DNA of 64,000 bases from Hysterangium stoloniferum (taxonomy: Eukaryota > Basidiomycota > Agaricomycetes > Hysterangiales > Hysterangiaceae). The position numbers and the translations under genes were made by a program. A model generated the notes under the pieces. The model was not told where the DNA came from. It did not search any database and worked only from the letters and a program-made list of their open reading frames with translations. Within the stretch, counting starts at the first letter, position 1; each line of letters starts with the position of its first letter. The stretch covers positions 310,001-374,000 of the forward strand of contig WHVD01000056.1 of NCBI GenBank assembly GCA_015178975.1, given 5' to 3'. Below, one piece after another: positions 11,065 to 22,768 of this stretch.

Positions 11065-11703
11065 TGTGAAGGGTATGCATATATCATGATTGGACTGTGG
11101 AATAATACACATATTATAGTATTTTATTATTTAGTTCTTACTCTTTTTCCCTAACTCTCTATATCTTTCGAGCATACCTGTATTTCTTAGTTCGAAGTCT
11201 TGTGTATATCTATGGGCGCTCTCAGCGCTAAATCTCAGACATCTTTTACCCAGCAGACACCACCTCGTAAACGACCCAGACGTCGAATAGCGAGAGGTGT
11301 CAAGGGTAACATCTAAGCTACCTATAAGGGTAGCATTCTCTAGTCTCCTGACATACTTTGGACTCGAACCGCAAAGGTCGAGTTCCACTCTAAGGTCTTT
11401 GCGCTCGTCGACGCTATAGTCGACTCGCGCTATTATCTCTTTACTTCAGATATTCGGCTTCTCGTTGATTATCTATTTACATTTAGCTACGAGTTGCACC
11501 ATAAAGGTCAACTCTTCATTCTCTCATTCTAGCTGTCAAGAGCAACTGTACAGTTGCTCTTGTGACGTGTAGCGTGTCTCCTTGCTAGTACTGTCAGTCT
11601 AGCAATCTACAGTATTGTACTGAACGGTCAATACTTTCTAATAGTAGTTGAATAAACACTATTCTTCGTATATTGAGCGGTAGGAATCTAATGACTCTTC
11701 ACA
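11065..11703 (+). repeat. 5' LTR of gypsy-1 (type-1 LTR)
   Basis: TG...CA ends (TGTGAAGGG to CTCTTCACA). A 26-bp perfect palindrome centred on the ACTGTACAGT core lies at 11537-11562 and again in the 3' LTR. An AT-rich stretch near 11130 could serve as the promoter region. Confidence 0.93.
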
Positions 11704-11725
11704 GTGGTGATCCGAGCCGGACCGT
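11704..11725 (+). promoter_or_regulatory. candidate primer-binding site of gypsy-1
   Basis: One base after the LTR comes TGGTGATCCGAGCCGGACC, beginning with the TGG expected opposite a tRNA CCA end. The same sequence with one C-to-T change (TGGTGATCCAAGCCGGACC) lies next to the gypsy-3 LTR at about 26140-26161. I could not assign the tRNA. Confidence 0.6.
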
Positions 11726-11779
11726 TCTTTTCCTACGAGGAAAAACTTATTATTTGACTACTAAGACCTGAACACGCGA

Positions 11780-14400
11780 ATGACTACGGGCAAGAATCAA
11801 ACACCTAGGCCTTCATCAACGCCAAGTAGCTCCATGCCTCGTCAAAAATCTTCTAACCTAGAACCACCCCATAACGTCACCCTGAGGAAGTCTTCATCGA
11901 CTTTTCAAGGATCAGCTCCTCCGGAGGATTCCCCCGGAGTAGTAGCTGGATCGTCTACGAACATTCCCCAGCTTCCTCAAGGATCAGCTCCTCCAGAGGA
12001 TTCCCCCGGAGTAGTAGCTGGATCGTCAACGAACATCCCCCCTGATCCACCTGAGGAACGCTCATCACTCGAGCAGTTGGACACCCCTGGAGCTAACGTT
12101 GAGCCTAATCGAGCACCCACGCCTGTTCTCAGATTCCCTCCGAGACAGGTCATCCTTAAGCAGTTCCTCGGAGGTCATATGGTCTATGCCCAGCCCATCG
12201 ACTACAAATGGGATATGTACTACACCGATCAAATCCCCGAGGATCAGGTTACCCCCTTCGTGGAGGAGTACAGTACGGATTACCCTATTTTACCGGAGAC
12301 TGTAGCAGTCTGGTTAGGGCGTTATCAAGCGATTTTATCAGTGCGGGATTTATTCACGCAACCAGGGAACCTTGAGGATTTGACCCAATTGATTCCTGAA
12401 TGGTCGAACGAGGTGACGACCACTATGGAAGGAGGAAGAAGAATTCTCAAGCGGGAGGTGTTTTCTCTGTTCCTTGAAGCACTTCGTACGCATGATGATG
12501 TGTTGCAGATCCTGCATGTCCTGCTTAGTGGAGATCATGTTGTGCCTAAGGTTGACTACCAGTACATGTACATCCGTATGTTGGAGGAGTCTCTCAATGG
12601 AGTCACGCCAAATCTATCGCTGGCATACCTCACTTTAAGGGGTCGGTTGAAGCGAAACCAAAGAAGACTTGATAAGATGGTTTTAGAGGTACTCCTCCTC
12701 TATAACGACTCGATCCAGGTCCCTGATTCGCCTATCTCCACGACCAATTCATTCGTTCGCAACTTAAACGGGTCCCCTGATACTCATTTTCTGCATTCTC
12801 TCAACCGTCCCGTAATATTGGAGGATTTTCCACTGGACTTGAGGATGCAGGTGATAGAACGCCTTCAGGAGAAGAGGATTGAGGTCTGCGCTCCCTTCCA
12901 TCAACCCCAGCCATGTTGACTTCTGAATGCGACGGAGATCGAGAGACAAATCGCGATGGAACCGGGCCTAACGTCTCTCCAGGGAGATCACCGCTCTCGC
13001 GTCGCATTTGAGAGAGTCTCCAACAGCCCTAACTTCAGGAATGAAGTGACCACTCTCAGAAACCGATCAGTCACCAACAAGGGTCGACCGTCCTTCTCCA
13101 CAGCATTCACTGAGGGCATAGCTGGCCCAGTTGCTGGTCGAGGATCGCTTAATTCAGACGGTCCCCGCCATTCTCTACCGATCGCTTCAAACCCTTTCTT
13201 GCCATCAGGAGGACCCCCTAGCGATTCATCTGGGAGTTCGAATACTTCAGACCGGGGAGGGAACTCAGGACGTGGGGAGGGAACTCAGGACGTGGGGTGG
13301 GAACTCAGGACGTGGGGAGGGAACTCAGGATGTGGGGAGGGAACTCAGGACGTGGGGAGCACCACAATGGAGTGCCTAATACCCCTTTTCGAACTCCGAT
13401 GCGATCTCGAGCTAGCGCGCTTATTGATGACTTACCTAAGGACAAGAAGGTCACTCTTAACACCAACGACCTTAAGATCAAATGGTCTGATCTCCCTGAA
13501 TACGACAGAGCGCAATCCGAGGCCCTGGACTATATCATGGACATCATGAGTCTCGCGGAGATATCAGACTCTATGAGTGCGATCTTAGGAGTTGCTCTGC
13601 CAAGACGACTCACGGGGCACGCTAAGGTCTGGTGAAGCACCTTAGACCGTGAGCATTGTACTGAATTCAGTCAATCTCATGGGTCATTTCTTTGGGGTAT
13701 CGTCAAAGGATTGCTTGGAACTCGTTGGCGTGAATCCTTAGCCTTAGAATGGGAAGCTATGAAATTTCGACAGGCTGGTCACGATCGTGAGACACCCATC
13801 CACTATATCCAACAGAGAGTTAAACTTTATCGTTTCCTGTACGGGTTCCACCAGGACAGAGGGGATGAGACACGCAGACTCATTCTCACGCTGCCTACGG
13901 AATGGCTCTACCTTCTTCAAGGACAACCCATCGATGATATCATGAGTTTACAGACTTATGCTAATAACCTGCAAGAAGCTCTGATTAACGCTTGGGTCCA
14001 AACGCACCGGGAACGTTACAGGTTCCAGAAACCACACGTAATGTTATCGGAGGGTCAAGAATTGGATTTTAGAGTCACCGGCGACTCCTCTTCACCTAAC
14101 CATATTCTCGTTAGTGAGACTAACGAGAGAGGCTCGACGAGAAGGACCGTTCCGGACGTCGCTGATCCAAAACAGGGAAAGCGTCACGGAAAAATGTTCT
14201 TCGAGAGGAGTAACAAGAGGAGTTTGGTCAAACCCACCAAGGAATGTTGGATATGCGGAAGCCCGGAGCATTTTAAAATAGATTGCCCCCACACGGGCAA
14301 GATGTCTCATTATGTCTCTATCAATAAATGCTCTGCACAGGATATGTCGGAGGAAACTGAGGAGCAAAGGTTATATGAGGCAGTTCATGGACTATCTATA
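11780..14400 (+). pseudogene. gypsy-1 gag with CCHC zinc knuckle, broken
   Basis: Structural polyprotein that would form the virus-like particle. ATG 11780 opens 379 codons (MTTGKNQTPRPSS, a duplicated GSAPPEDSPGVVAGSSTNIP block, then a helical capsid-like stretch) to a TGA at 12917-12919. Coding continues in other frames through PRHSLPIASNPFLPSGG, a repeat expansion at 13255-13365, SRASALIDDLPKDKKV and the capsid-like GTRWRESLALEWEAMKFRQ. It ends with a zinc knuckle CWIC-GSPE-H-FKID-C at 14245-14286 (CX2CX4HX4C). At least three stops or shifts interrupt it. A second, more decayed copy is at 24661-26092 on the minus strand. The 3' half shares an open frame (13711-15369) with the protease, so gag and protease were probably one polyprotein. 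Confidence 0.85.
13255..13365 (+). repeat. 21-bp tandem repeat inside gypsy-1 gag
   Basis: Five units of GGGAACTCAGGACGTGGGGA with minor changes. In frame it encodes a Gly/Arg/Ser-rich repeat. The gypsy-3 gag has only about one unit at the matching place (about 24715-24740), so the array expanded in this copy. Confidence 0.9.
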
Positions 14401-17400
14401 CAAGGACAAGTAAATAGCTCTGATGACGAATTGACCATTGTTCCCATTTATACACCCCAAGTCAGAGACGACTCAGTAAGAGAAGGAGATCGAATGACCA
14501 GCGAAACTCTTTCGTCTGAGGTCTACGTATCCATACTCGCTGCAGATTTTTTCGAAAAGGGAGATCGGTTGAGCGCACACCGGCAGGACCTTGAAGGCCT
14601 GACCGAGAACCACTGTCAGATTCAGAATTATGACGAGAAAATCAACTCGGACTCGCTCTGTTTACCTGGAGCTGACATTGACACATTCCCGTTTGATCCT
14701 GGAAACCCCCTCGACTTACTACCATATGATGACTCAGATTCGGAGGACGGTGATAGCGATCCAGCCGTGGATTCCTCCTCAAAACATATTCCTTGTCGAA
14801 GCGAACACAGGAATGTAAGCCTGTCCCTGTGCAAGGAAAGTAGGAGGCCTAGAATCCAATACCCTCGTCCCAGTAGATTGATGAAGGAGGATATTACAAT
14901 CCTTTATCGAAAACGGGATCCCCCCAGTGGCTACTCTAGCATAGGAGTTGCAGCACTCCATGTTTTCGGTCATGTAGGAAATCCCGATTCACCCGAATGC
15001 ATTAAAGTTAGAATGGACACGGGAGCGGATCTTTCCCTTATATCGGAGGAATTCTACAAGGGGCTGCAGGGCCAGTATAAGTTGAAACAGGGACTCAAGT
15101 TACGTCTAATCCAGCTCACGGGTAATGCCAAGGTCATAGGATATGTTAATATTCCTATTTACCTGGAGGACGACAGTGGCATTTTACTGAAATTCGCAGC
15201 GGAAACTTATGTTGTTAGAGGAATGATGGTACCAATTCTTTTAGGAGAAGATTTCCATGTTAACTATGAAATTGGTACCCTAAGAATCAGCCATTGGGAT
15301 CTAGGCTTATTCTCCCGGGACGACAGGGTTTTATTCCAGCCAGTTCTGATAAGGAACCTCAACATTTGACCTTCACCGTCAACAAGGCCCCTTTCGGAAA
15401 GCCTCCGAAGGAGCGATCCAAACTCACCTCTCTCCCCGATAAAGGCGTGTGTACTGAAAGAGTCGCGCGAGTCTTGGAAGACTGCACCATTGAGCCGGAG
15501 TCAGCCAGATTAGTGCCTATTTTCGTTGAGGACCTGATAGGTGAGGAGTGGATTGTTGAAGGAATTGTATTACAAAATGAGGACGGCTCCATATTAGCCA
15601 CCCCAATCACGGCAATTTCAAGGAATAGCGTGTCAGTACCTTTGGCCAACCCGTCGTTAACCCCTAAGATTATCCGACGAGGGGAGACAATCGGGATAAT
15701 TCACGACCCCGCTCATTGGGCTCATAAGCCCAAGTCACTTAAGGAGAAGGATTTAATGGTAGCCGGCGCGACCAAGATTGCACACCTTATTGAAAGTCTC
15801 TCTCAACTTGAGGAGGACCGTCAATCTGCTTCAGAAAGGCCTAAGCTGCCTGTCGAACCAGAGATTACGGACGATTTCGAACCGCCCAGTCCCAAAACGG
15901 CCGCGGTGGCTGATAATGAGAAATTGGCCTCAGAAGATCTCCACAAGCTGGTTAACCTGGGACCAGATATACCAACGGAGATTCTGCCACGTCTCAGATC
16001 AGTTTTGACTGAGAACGTTAAGGCTTTCAGAGTCGATGGACGTTTAGGGCAAGTGGAATGCAGAGTCCCTATCCCTTTGAAAGAGGGCACCCAGCCCATT
16101 TCCATGCCTATGTTCCCCTCTTCCCCTGCCAATCGGAGAGTTATAGACGAGCAAATGGATACCTGGTTTGAACAGGGTGTCATCGAGCCATCTAAAAGTC
16201 CATGGGGGGCACCGGCTTTCGTAGTTTACCACAATGGTAAACCACGAGTGGTTATCGATTACCGGAAACTCAATCATCTTACTGTTCCAGACGAATTTCC
16301 TTTACCACGTCAATCGGAGATCATGCAAGCGTTGTCGGGGTCAAACGTCCTATCTTCTTTCAACGCGTTAGCTGGATTTACTCAATTAGAAATGTTAGAG
16401 GATGATAAGCTCAAAACAGCCTTCAGATCTCACAGAGGGCTGTGGCAATTTAAAAGGATGCCGTTCGGGCTTAGAAACGGTCCCTCCACGTTTCAGCGCG
16501 TTATGCAAACAGTTTTAGCACCCTATTTATGGATCTTTTGTTTGGTTTACATCAACGACATAGTAATATTCTCTAAAAATTGGGACGATCATCTGCTTCA
16601 CCTAAATCAGGTGCTCGGCACTATTGCTTCGGCCGGCATCACTCTCTCCCCCAAGAAATGTTTTATCGGATATAATTCGATCTTGTTGTTGGGTCATAAG
16701 GTATCCAGGTTGGGTTTCTCGACTCATCAAGAGAAAGTTCGCAGCTATATTGGAACTGGCCCCACCTACTAAGGTTTCCGAACTGCAACGGTTCCTTGGG
16801 ATGGTCCTTTATTTTTCGGCATACATACCATTCTATTCTTGGCTGGTGTCTCCTTTATTCTCACTCCTGAAGAAGGGAACACCCTGGGCGTGGACCGCTG
16901 AACATGTCAGAGCTTATGAGGATGTTAAAGCCGCGCTAGGATCAGCACCAGTGCTGGGACATCCAGTAAGCGGGATGCCCTATCGGCTATATACGGACGC
17001 TTCGGATTTTGCCTTAGGCTGTTGTCTCCAACAAGTCCAGAAAATGGCTTTAGGAGACTTAATAGACACTAAGATCCACGCCCAAGCCAAACTGGCTTTC
17101 GACCGTGTGCAGGACGTGCCATCCTTTGTTCATCGGTATAAAACCAAACAGCCCGAGATTGAGTGGTCAGACTCATGGGGATCCACTTTCGAGGAGACCG
17201 AGGTTACCGTTGAGCGAGTCATTGCATACTGGAGTCGCACGCTGAAAAACGCTGAACGTAACTATTCCGCTACTGAACGGGAAGCGTTAGCAGCAAAGGA
17301 AGGACTAGTTCATTTTCAACCCTTCATTGAAGGTGAACATGTTCTACTCATTACGGACCATGCAGCTCTGCAATGGGCTAGATCGTACGAGAACACTAAT

Positions 17401-19284
17401 CGTCGACTAGCCGCATGGGGGGCGATATACGCTGCATTTCCAGGTCTCGAGATCTTACACCGAGCAGGAAGAGTTCACAGCAATGTGGACCCACTGTCCA
17501 GACTCCCTCGAGTACCAGCTTTTGTGAGCCCCATTAGAGATGATTTACAAGCTATCACCTCAACCTCTTTGGACAAGAGTACTGAGGAAAATCTATGGAA
17601 GGACGAACCTGCTAAGAAGGCGGTCTTCTCTACCATACACGACTCTATGGAACCTTTCGGAGTGACTCAAAAGGTCCGACAGTCAGAATGGGATTCCCAT
17701 AACGCAGTAAGAAATGATCAGGAAGACGAGTCGAACTTCGCATTGCGTCATCCTCAGTTGCTAATCAGTATCGAGGAGGGATACATAAATAAATTTCTAG
17801 AGGGATACGCGAAAAGATCCTGTTTTCAGGAATCTCTATGCTCTAGATACCCCTTCACCCAATGCGGTGGTTACTCCTTCTCACTACTTTGTGGGAGCAA
17901 ACAGACTCCTGTACTTTCGTGACTCGGACTGGAAAAGTCGAGTCTGTGTGCCCAGTACCATGACTAACTCTATCTTAAGGTTGGTACATGATAACCCTTT
18001 TGAGGGAGCGCACGCCGGAGGCCAACGGTTCTTCAACCTGATGAAAGACCGGTTCTTTTGGCCAAAAATGCTACAAGATTGCTTGTCGTACGCACATACC
18101 TGTGACATTTGCCAAAAAACCAAAGTTGATCGCACCGGTCGTCAAGGAGCCCTCAGACCTGCCGATGTACCTTTTAGGCCTTTTGAAGTAATTTCTATGG
18201 ACTTAATCACAGGACTACCCGACTCAGGGAAGGATTCTTATTCTGCAGTCTTCGTCGCCGTTGATAAATTGACGTGTTTCGCTATTACCATACCTACTTT
18301 CTTCGAACCTTACAGCTGAAGGATTCGGACGAATATTTGTCAAACAAGTGGCCAGCCCCTTCGGACTGCCCTTTCGAATAATCTGTGATCGGGACAAGAG
18401 ATGGACCTGCAGGTTCTGGGGGGAAGTCTGTAAGATTTATGGTACTACCCTCGCGGTATCTTCAGCTCATCATCCCCAGACGGATGGACAAACGGAGAAT
18501 ATGAATGTGACCATAGAACAGATGCTTCGAGCCTATTGTGCTTCTGCTAAGGAGAGCTGGTCCCAATGGATTGAAGTGGTTGTCCACACGTACAACTCAA
18601 CCATTCACAGTTCCACGAACTACTGCTCCGGCCTTCTTATTAATGGGATATCTCCCGAGAGGAATGTCTCGAGTTCTAGGAGGTGACGAACCCCTAGTTC
18701 CTAGAGAACTATCAGATAGCCCTATGGCCGATCAATGGATTCTCGAATTAGAAAATCATCGGCAGATGGCACGAGATTCGATCACTCGAGCTCAGGAGAT
18801 TCAAGCACGAGCGTATAACAAGAAGCAAAGACCTGTAGAAGATATCTCCAAGGGAGACCTCGTATTGGTAAACCCCCACTCCCTCAAACTGGTGGAAGTC
18901 AAGGGAACTGGGAAGAAACTAATACAAAGACGGATTGGACCGTTTGAGGTGCTTGAGAAACTGAACCCTCAAGTATTTAGGCTTAAGATCCCCTCGGAGT
19001 ATCCGATGCATCCAGTCATTAACCGGGACCATCTCCGAAAATATCAACCCTCTCCTCCCAATCTCGGTCCAAGACCCCAACTTGAGAACCTAAGAGAGTT
19101 GAAACCGGATCATGAAGAATATGAGGTCGAAGCTATCGTTGGGCACAGAAAACAGCAAAATCACCTGCTATTTAGGGTACGCTGGAAAGGTTATGGACCT
19201 GAGGAGGATTCGTGGCTAAACAGTACTAACCTCAGAAATGCTCCGGCACTTCTGAGGGTGTACAAGGCGCTGTTCAAAATCTAA
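14401..19284 (+). pseudogene. gypsy-1 pol: protease, RT, RNase H, integrase, chromodomain
   Basis: The aspartic protease is marked by KVRMDTGADLSLIS (Asp codon at 15016). A ~280-residue linker (RLVPIFVEDLIGEEW) leads to reverse transcriptase: PWGAPAFVV, VIDYRKLN, FKRMPFGLRNGPSTFQR and YINDIVIFS. RNase H follows (YTDASDFALGC, TEREALAAKEGL, ITDHAALQWA). Integrase has an HHCC finger ending CDICQK, then first Asp in SMDLITGLP, second in ICDRDKRW and Glu in DGQTENMN; GPY/F tail and chromodomain end at 19284. Frames change near 15300, 16740, 17880, 18310 and 18640. The RT motif A Asp is Asn (FNALAGF, codon 16362) and the first Asp of YxDD is Asn (codon 16554), both explicable by G-to-A. These should abolish polymerisation, so the copy is dead in cis. 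Confidence 0.92.
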
Positions 19285-19503
19285 CGACATATATGCGCTC
19301 GAGGAAGCATCTATTCTATCAATTATTCCGTTTCTTTTGTAACTTCCTTCCAGAAACATTTCAGCCATTCAGTGAGCTGTCTCATTGGCATCTATTCTCT
19401 TTCATTTTTACTCTCCTTCCGATCGGTTGGGACAACTCCTCGTTGACGGTGGAAATACTTTATTCAAAACCCGGCCACAATTACTGAACCTCATTTAATG
19501 ACC

Positions 19504-19542
19504 AACCGAGCGGAGTTTCAATTTAATATATATATAAAAAGT
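19504..19542 (+). promoter_or_regulatory. candidate internal promoter of ORF3 (gypsy-1)
   Basis: ACCGAGCGGAGTTT followed by ATTTAATATATATATAAAAA, roughly 105-140 bases before the ORF3 start at 19646. The same two elements in the same order precede ORF3 of gypsy-0 (1238-1275). The leader between them and the ATG is pyrimidine-rich in both copies. Promoter role inferred. Confidence 0.55.
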
Positions 19543-19645
19543 ACACGTAAAATCACATAAAATTTTCTTTATCTTTCATACCACATCCTTCACCTATCTA
19601 CAGCTCTTCCATCTACCTTCCACTTCATCACCCTGCCGCGCTACG

Positions 19646-21562
19646 ATGTTCCCATTCCAGCAGAACAAGCAAGTCCTCCCTAAGTTCAAGAAGGTCCCAC
19701 GGGCCCCAATAGCCAGTACGTCCACGACTGGCGGGGCATTCATTACCTGCATGCCTCGTACAGACAATGTCGAGAGCAATCGAGGTACCTTAGGACCTAC
19801 CCCCTCATCGACTTTCTCCTTTGATGCTGAGCCAAGGGGAGATAGCGGTACTGATTGGAGTAAGCCATTAGGGCACTCTTTCAGACTGTCATTGGAAGAA
19901 GTTGCTGCTACCATGCGGAGGCAGGAAATGTTTATGGAGGAACATAACGCAAGGAGGCTCACCCGCAAGAGAGAAAGACGCGCTGAGTATAGAAGTCAGC
20001 AGGAAGCTAGGGGAGCAAGAGAAGGAGTCCCCTCCAAGAGGCAGTGGCGCGAGGACAGAATAAGTTTCAGAAACAGAGCTTCCGCGCCGATCCTTCCCCC
20101 CCCGGGAGAGAAATGGGCCGACTTTGCAGAGACAGATGATAGTGAGGGTGGAATGCCTTGCGTTAGAATGACAGGAGCCAAGAGCTGGAAGGAAAAGGAG
20201 GGTACCATCTTCTATGACTGGGAATTACTCCGGCGTATTAAGTTGCGATGAATAATCCTTACCCGAGGAGACGGTCAAGCATTGCCCCCACGAGAAAAGG
20301 GACATCGTAGGGGACCAATCGATTTTTCCTCGGATGAGGGAGACAAGGATAGGGATGATGCATATAGCGTCCGATATCTGGGAGAGGACTGTCACGAAGG
20401 GTTCCTCCTCCCCTCGAAAGTTCGCTTCATAACCAGCGACCCCAACCAACGACAAACGCGGAGACCGTCATCCAAGGTATGGAGGGGTCATTGCCCTAGC
20501 CAACCGTCGCAGGAACGCGAACCTTCCCCGATTCCAGTCCCACATCTTTCGCCGACGTTGAGGCCCCCTCCCGTCCTCCATCCTGCACACCCTCCCTCAG
20601 CCCCGATTCTAGCACCTGGTCCACCCCCTTCCCCTAAGACTATACCGGTCTCTACTCCACTTCCGCTGTCACCGGCTATCCCTCCCGACTCTCCTTATTC
20701 ATATTGCGTGTCCTTAGGTAGCCCTATCCACGAGCTTTCACAAGAGCGAATGGACGTCGATTTGGACCCTCTTACACCGGACATCACCATTCCAGCAACG
20801 AGCGGAAAAGCCAAGGAGATACAGAAGGCCACCACCCCTCTCCCAGAGCGATCCCCTATCCCTATCCCCATCTCTGACAGCCCGCCTTCCCCCACCAATC
20901 CCATCTCCACCACCTTCTGGACGCGAGTAGCTGTCAATTACCCTTCCGAACAGTTCCCCATCGGAAGGGTACTATCACAGCTAGCGCCGGTACTCCAGCA
21001 ACCGGTCCTTCAAGGGAGCCTTAAGGGTTGTCGTGGTCTCGCTCCGTTGTCCGAGATAATGAAGGACTTCTATCTCTCCTTCGAGGATCCCGCAGAGGGG
21101 GAGAACTTTGTGCGAGCAGCTCGGGGGGTTAAACTCTCTATGTTCCGGCATATCATAATGGAACCCCACCGTCTGCCCCCAGACTCAGCGAGCGTCCTCT
21201 CTATTGCTGGCCTTGTAGATCTACTCGAGGTCCTCGTCCTGACGCCTACCATAGAGACCCCTATGCAGCCACAGGTTCCTGCCCCGTTACCCGTGTCTTC
21301 GTCTCCCCTCCCCAATGCTCCTCTTCTCGCGCGAATTTCCGCTCCCCTGATTAGTGTGCGCGCAGTCGTTCGTTGCAGGGAGAAGGCTTACAGACGCTGG
21401 GCCGACTCCTTGCACAGGGATTCTAGTGATTTGGCTCGAGTGAGAATAGCCGAGTCCTTCAGAGTAAAACGGGAACGATGGGGAAACATCATTTTGGACC
21501 TAGGGGGATCCTCACAGGTAGCTTGGGGCGGTGTCCCAGACGCTCTTCGACACCTTGTATAG
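19646..21562 (+). CDS. ORF3 of gypsy-1, conserved protein of unknown function
   Basis: A 638-codon frame with a single in-frame TGA at 20249-20251 (after RRIKLR); reading resumes in the same frame as TRGDGQALPPREKGHRRGP. Order: short basic N-terminus, a charged helical segment (TRKRERRAEYRSQQEARG, residues ~110-130), KWADFAETDDSEGGMPCVR, FYDWELLRRIKLR, DCHEGFLLP...FITSDPNQR, a ~150-residue proline-rich linker, then a globular C-terminal part with VAVNYPSEQFPIG, LVDLLEVL, REKAYRRWADSL and LDLGGSSQVAWGGVPDALRHLV. All blocks recur in gypsy-0. No zinc knuckle, catalytic triad, signal peptide or membrane segment is visible, so I cannot call it envelope, gag or enzyme. It sits in sense orientation between the chromodomain and polypurine tract. 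The isolated TGA could be a decayed CGA. Confidence 0.8.
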
Positions 21563-21587
21563 CACATCCCTTCGAACTGGGGGGCAC

Positions 21588-22228
21588 TGTGAAGGGTATG
21601 CATATATCATGATTGGACTGTGGAATAATACACATATTATAGTATTTTATTATTTAGTTCTTACTCTTTTTCCCTAACTCTCTATATCTTTCGAGCATAC
21701 CCGTATTTCTTAGTTCAAAGTCTTGTGTATATCTATGGGTGCTCTCGGCGCTAAATCTCAGACATCTTTTTTACCCAGCAGACACCACCTCGTAAACGAC
21801 CCAGATGTCGAATAGCGAGAGGTGTCAAGGGTAACATCTAAGCTACCTATAAGGGTAACGTTCTCTAGTCTCCTGACATACTTTGGACTCGAACCGCGAA
21901 GGTCGAGTTCCACTCTAAGGTCTTTGCGCTCGTCGACGCTATAGTCGACTCGCGCTATTATCTCTTTACTTCAGATATTCGGCTTCTCGTTGATTATCTA
22001 TTTACATTTAGCTACGAGTTGCACCGTAAAGGTCAACTCTTTGTTCTCTCATTCTAGCCGTCAAGAGCAACTGTACAGTTGCTCTTGTGACGTGTAGTGT
22101 GTCTCCTTGCTAGTACTGTCAGTCTAGCAATCTACAGTATTGTACTGAACGGTCAATACTTTCTAATAGTAGTTGAATAAACACTATTCTTCGTATATTG
22201 AGCGGTAGGAATCTAACGACTCTTCACA
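21588..22228 (+). repeat. 3' LTR of gypsy-1
   Basis: 641 bp, preceded by the polypurine tract ACTGGGGGGCAC at about 21576-21587. Nearly identical to the 5' LTR, with differences almost only transitions. The 26-bp palindrome is at 22062-22087. Confidence 0.93.
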
Positions 22229-22768
22229 AATACGGACCAAATGCATATTGACTACTTAGTTCAATATGGTAGAGAGAAGTAGCTATCTAAAGTAAGGTAG
22301 ATAGCTAGAACGAATAAGCAGAATTGACTGGTTAAGTGCGATTCTGGACAACTGCTCGAGTGCAAGTAGAGTAGTTAGAGAGTCAAATAATAGAGTAGCG
22401 TGGATGTAGTCCAGGCGAGTTGAGATAAGGATTGAGTTTCGACTGATACAGTTTGAAACTCAGTTTGAATGAGTAGCTAAAGCCCGTCTGTGACAGTCGA
22501 GATGATACACCAATCACAACTTACAGGACACTAACGGGTGTCTGGGTAAGTCGTGGTTGCGGTGTAAAAAGTGTCTGAGTTCTAAACTACAGGCACTAGA
22601 ATACATAAGTCTGGCATGTGTGCGCCCACAAGAGTCGATGTACCGCATACATAGGTCGTTGAACTAATTATAGATATAATAAAAGAGAGAAAATAGAAAT
22701 AATAAAGGAAATATAGTAAGAGCTCATCTGACTATATTTCCTGAGTGTATTTCGCCATACCTCTCACA
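22229..22768 (-). repeat. antisense type-0 LTR fragment abutting gypsy-1 3' LTR
   Basis: Matches the full LTR at 59360-59989 in the same (antisense) orientation but lacks its first ~100 bases. It begins directly after the gypsy-1 LTR end and finishes in CATACCTCTCACA. Confidence 0.85.

Larger units (their letters stand above)
11065..22228 (+). mobile_element. gypsy-1: near-complete 11.2-kb Ty3/gypsy chromovirus
   Basis: Bounded by LTRs of 639 and 641 bp that differ at roughly 15 positions, almost all C/T or G/A transitions plus a 2-base indel. Order: 5' LTR, candidate primer-binding site, gag, protease, reverse transcriptase, RNase H, integrase, chromodomain, ORF3, polypurine tract, 3' LTR. 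The order protease-RT-RNaseH-integrase is that of Ty3/gypsy. Frameshifts and in-frame stops in gag and pol and changed RT active-site residues make it non-autonomous now. The bases flanking the two ends (ATAAG and AATAC) do not form a target duplication. Confidence 0.93.

Noticed and set aside
19646..21562. ORF3 as a retroviral-type envelope
   Set aside because: The position fits, but no signal peptide, membrane span or fusion-peptide-like segment is visible; the composition is proline-rich and soluble.
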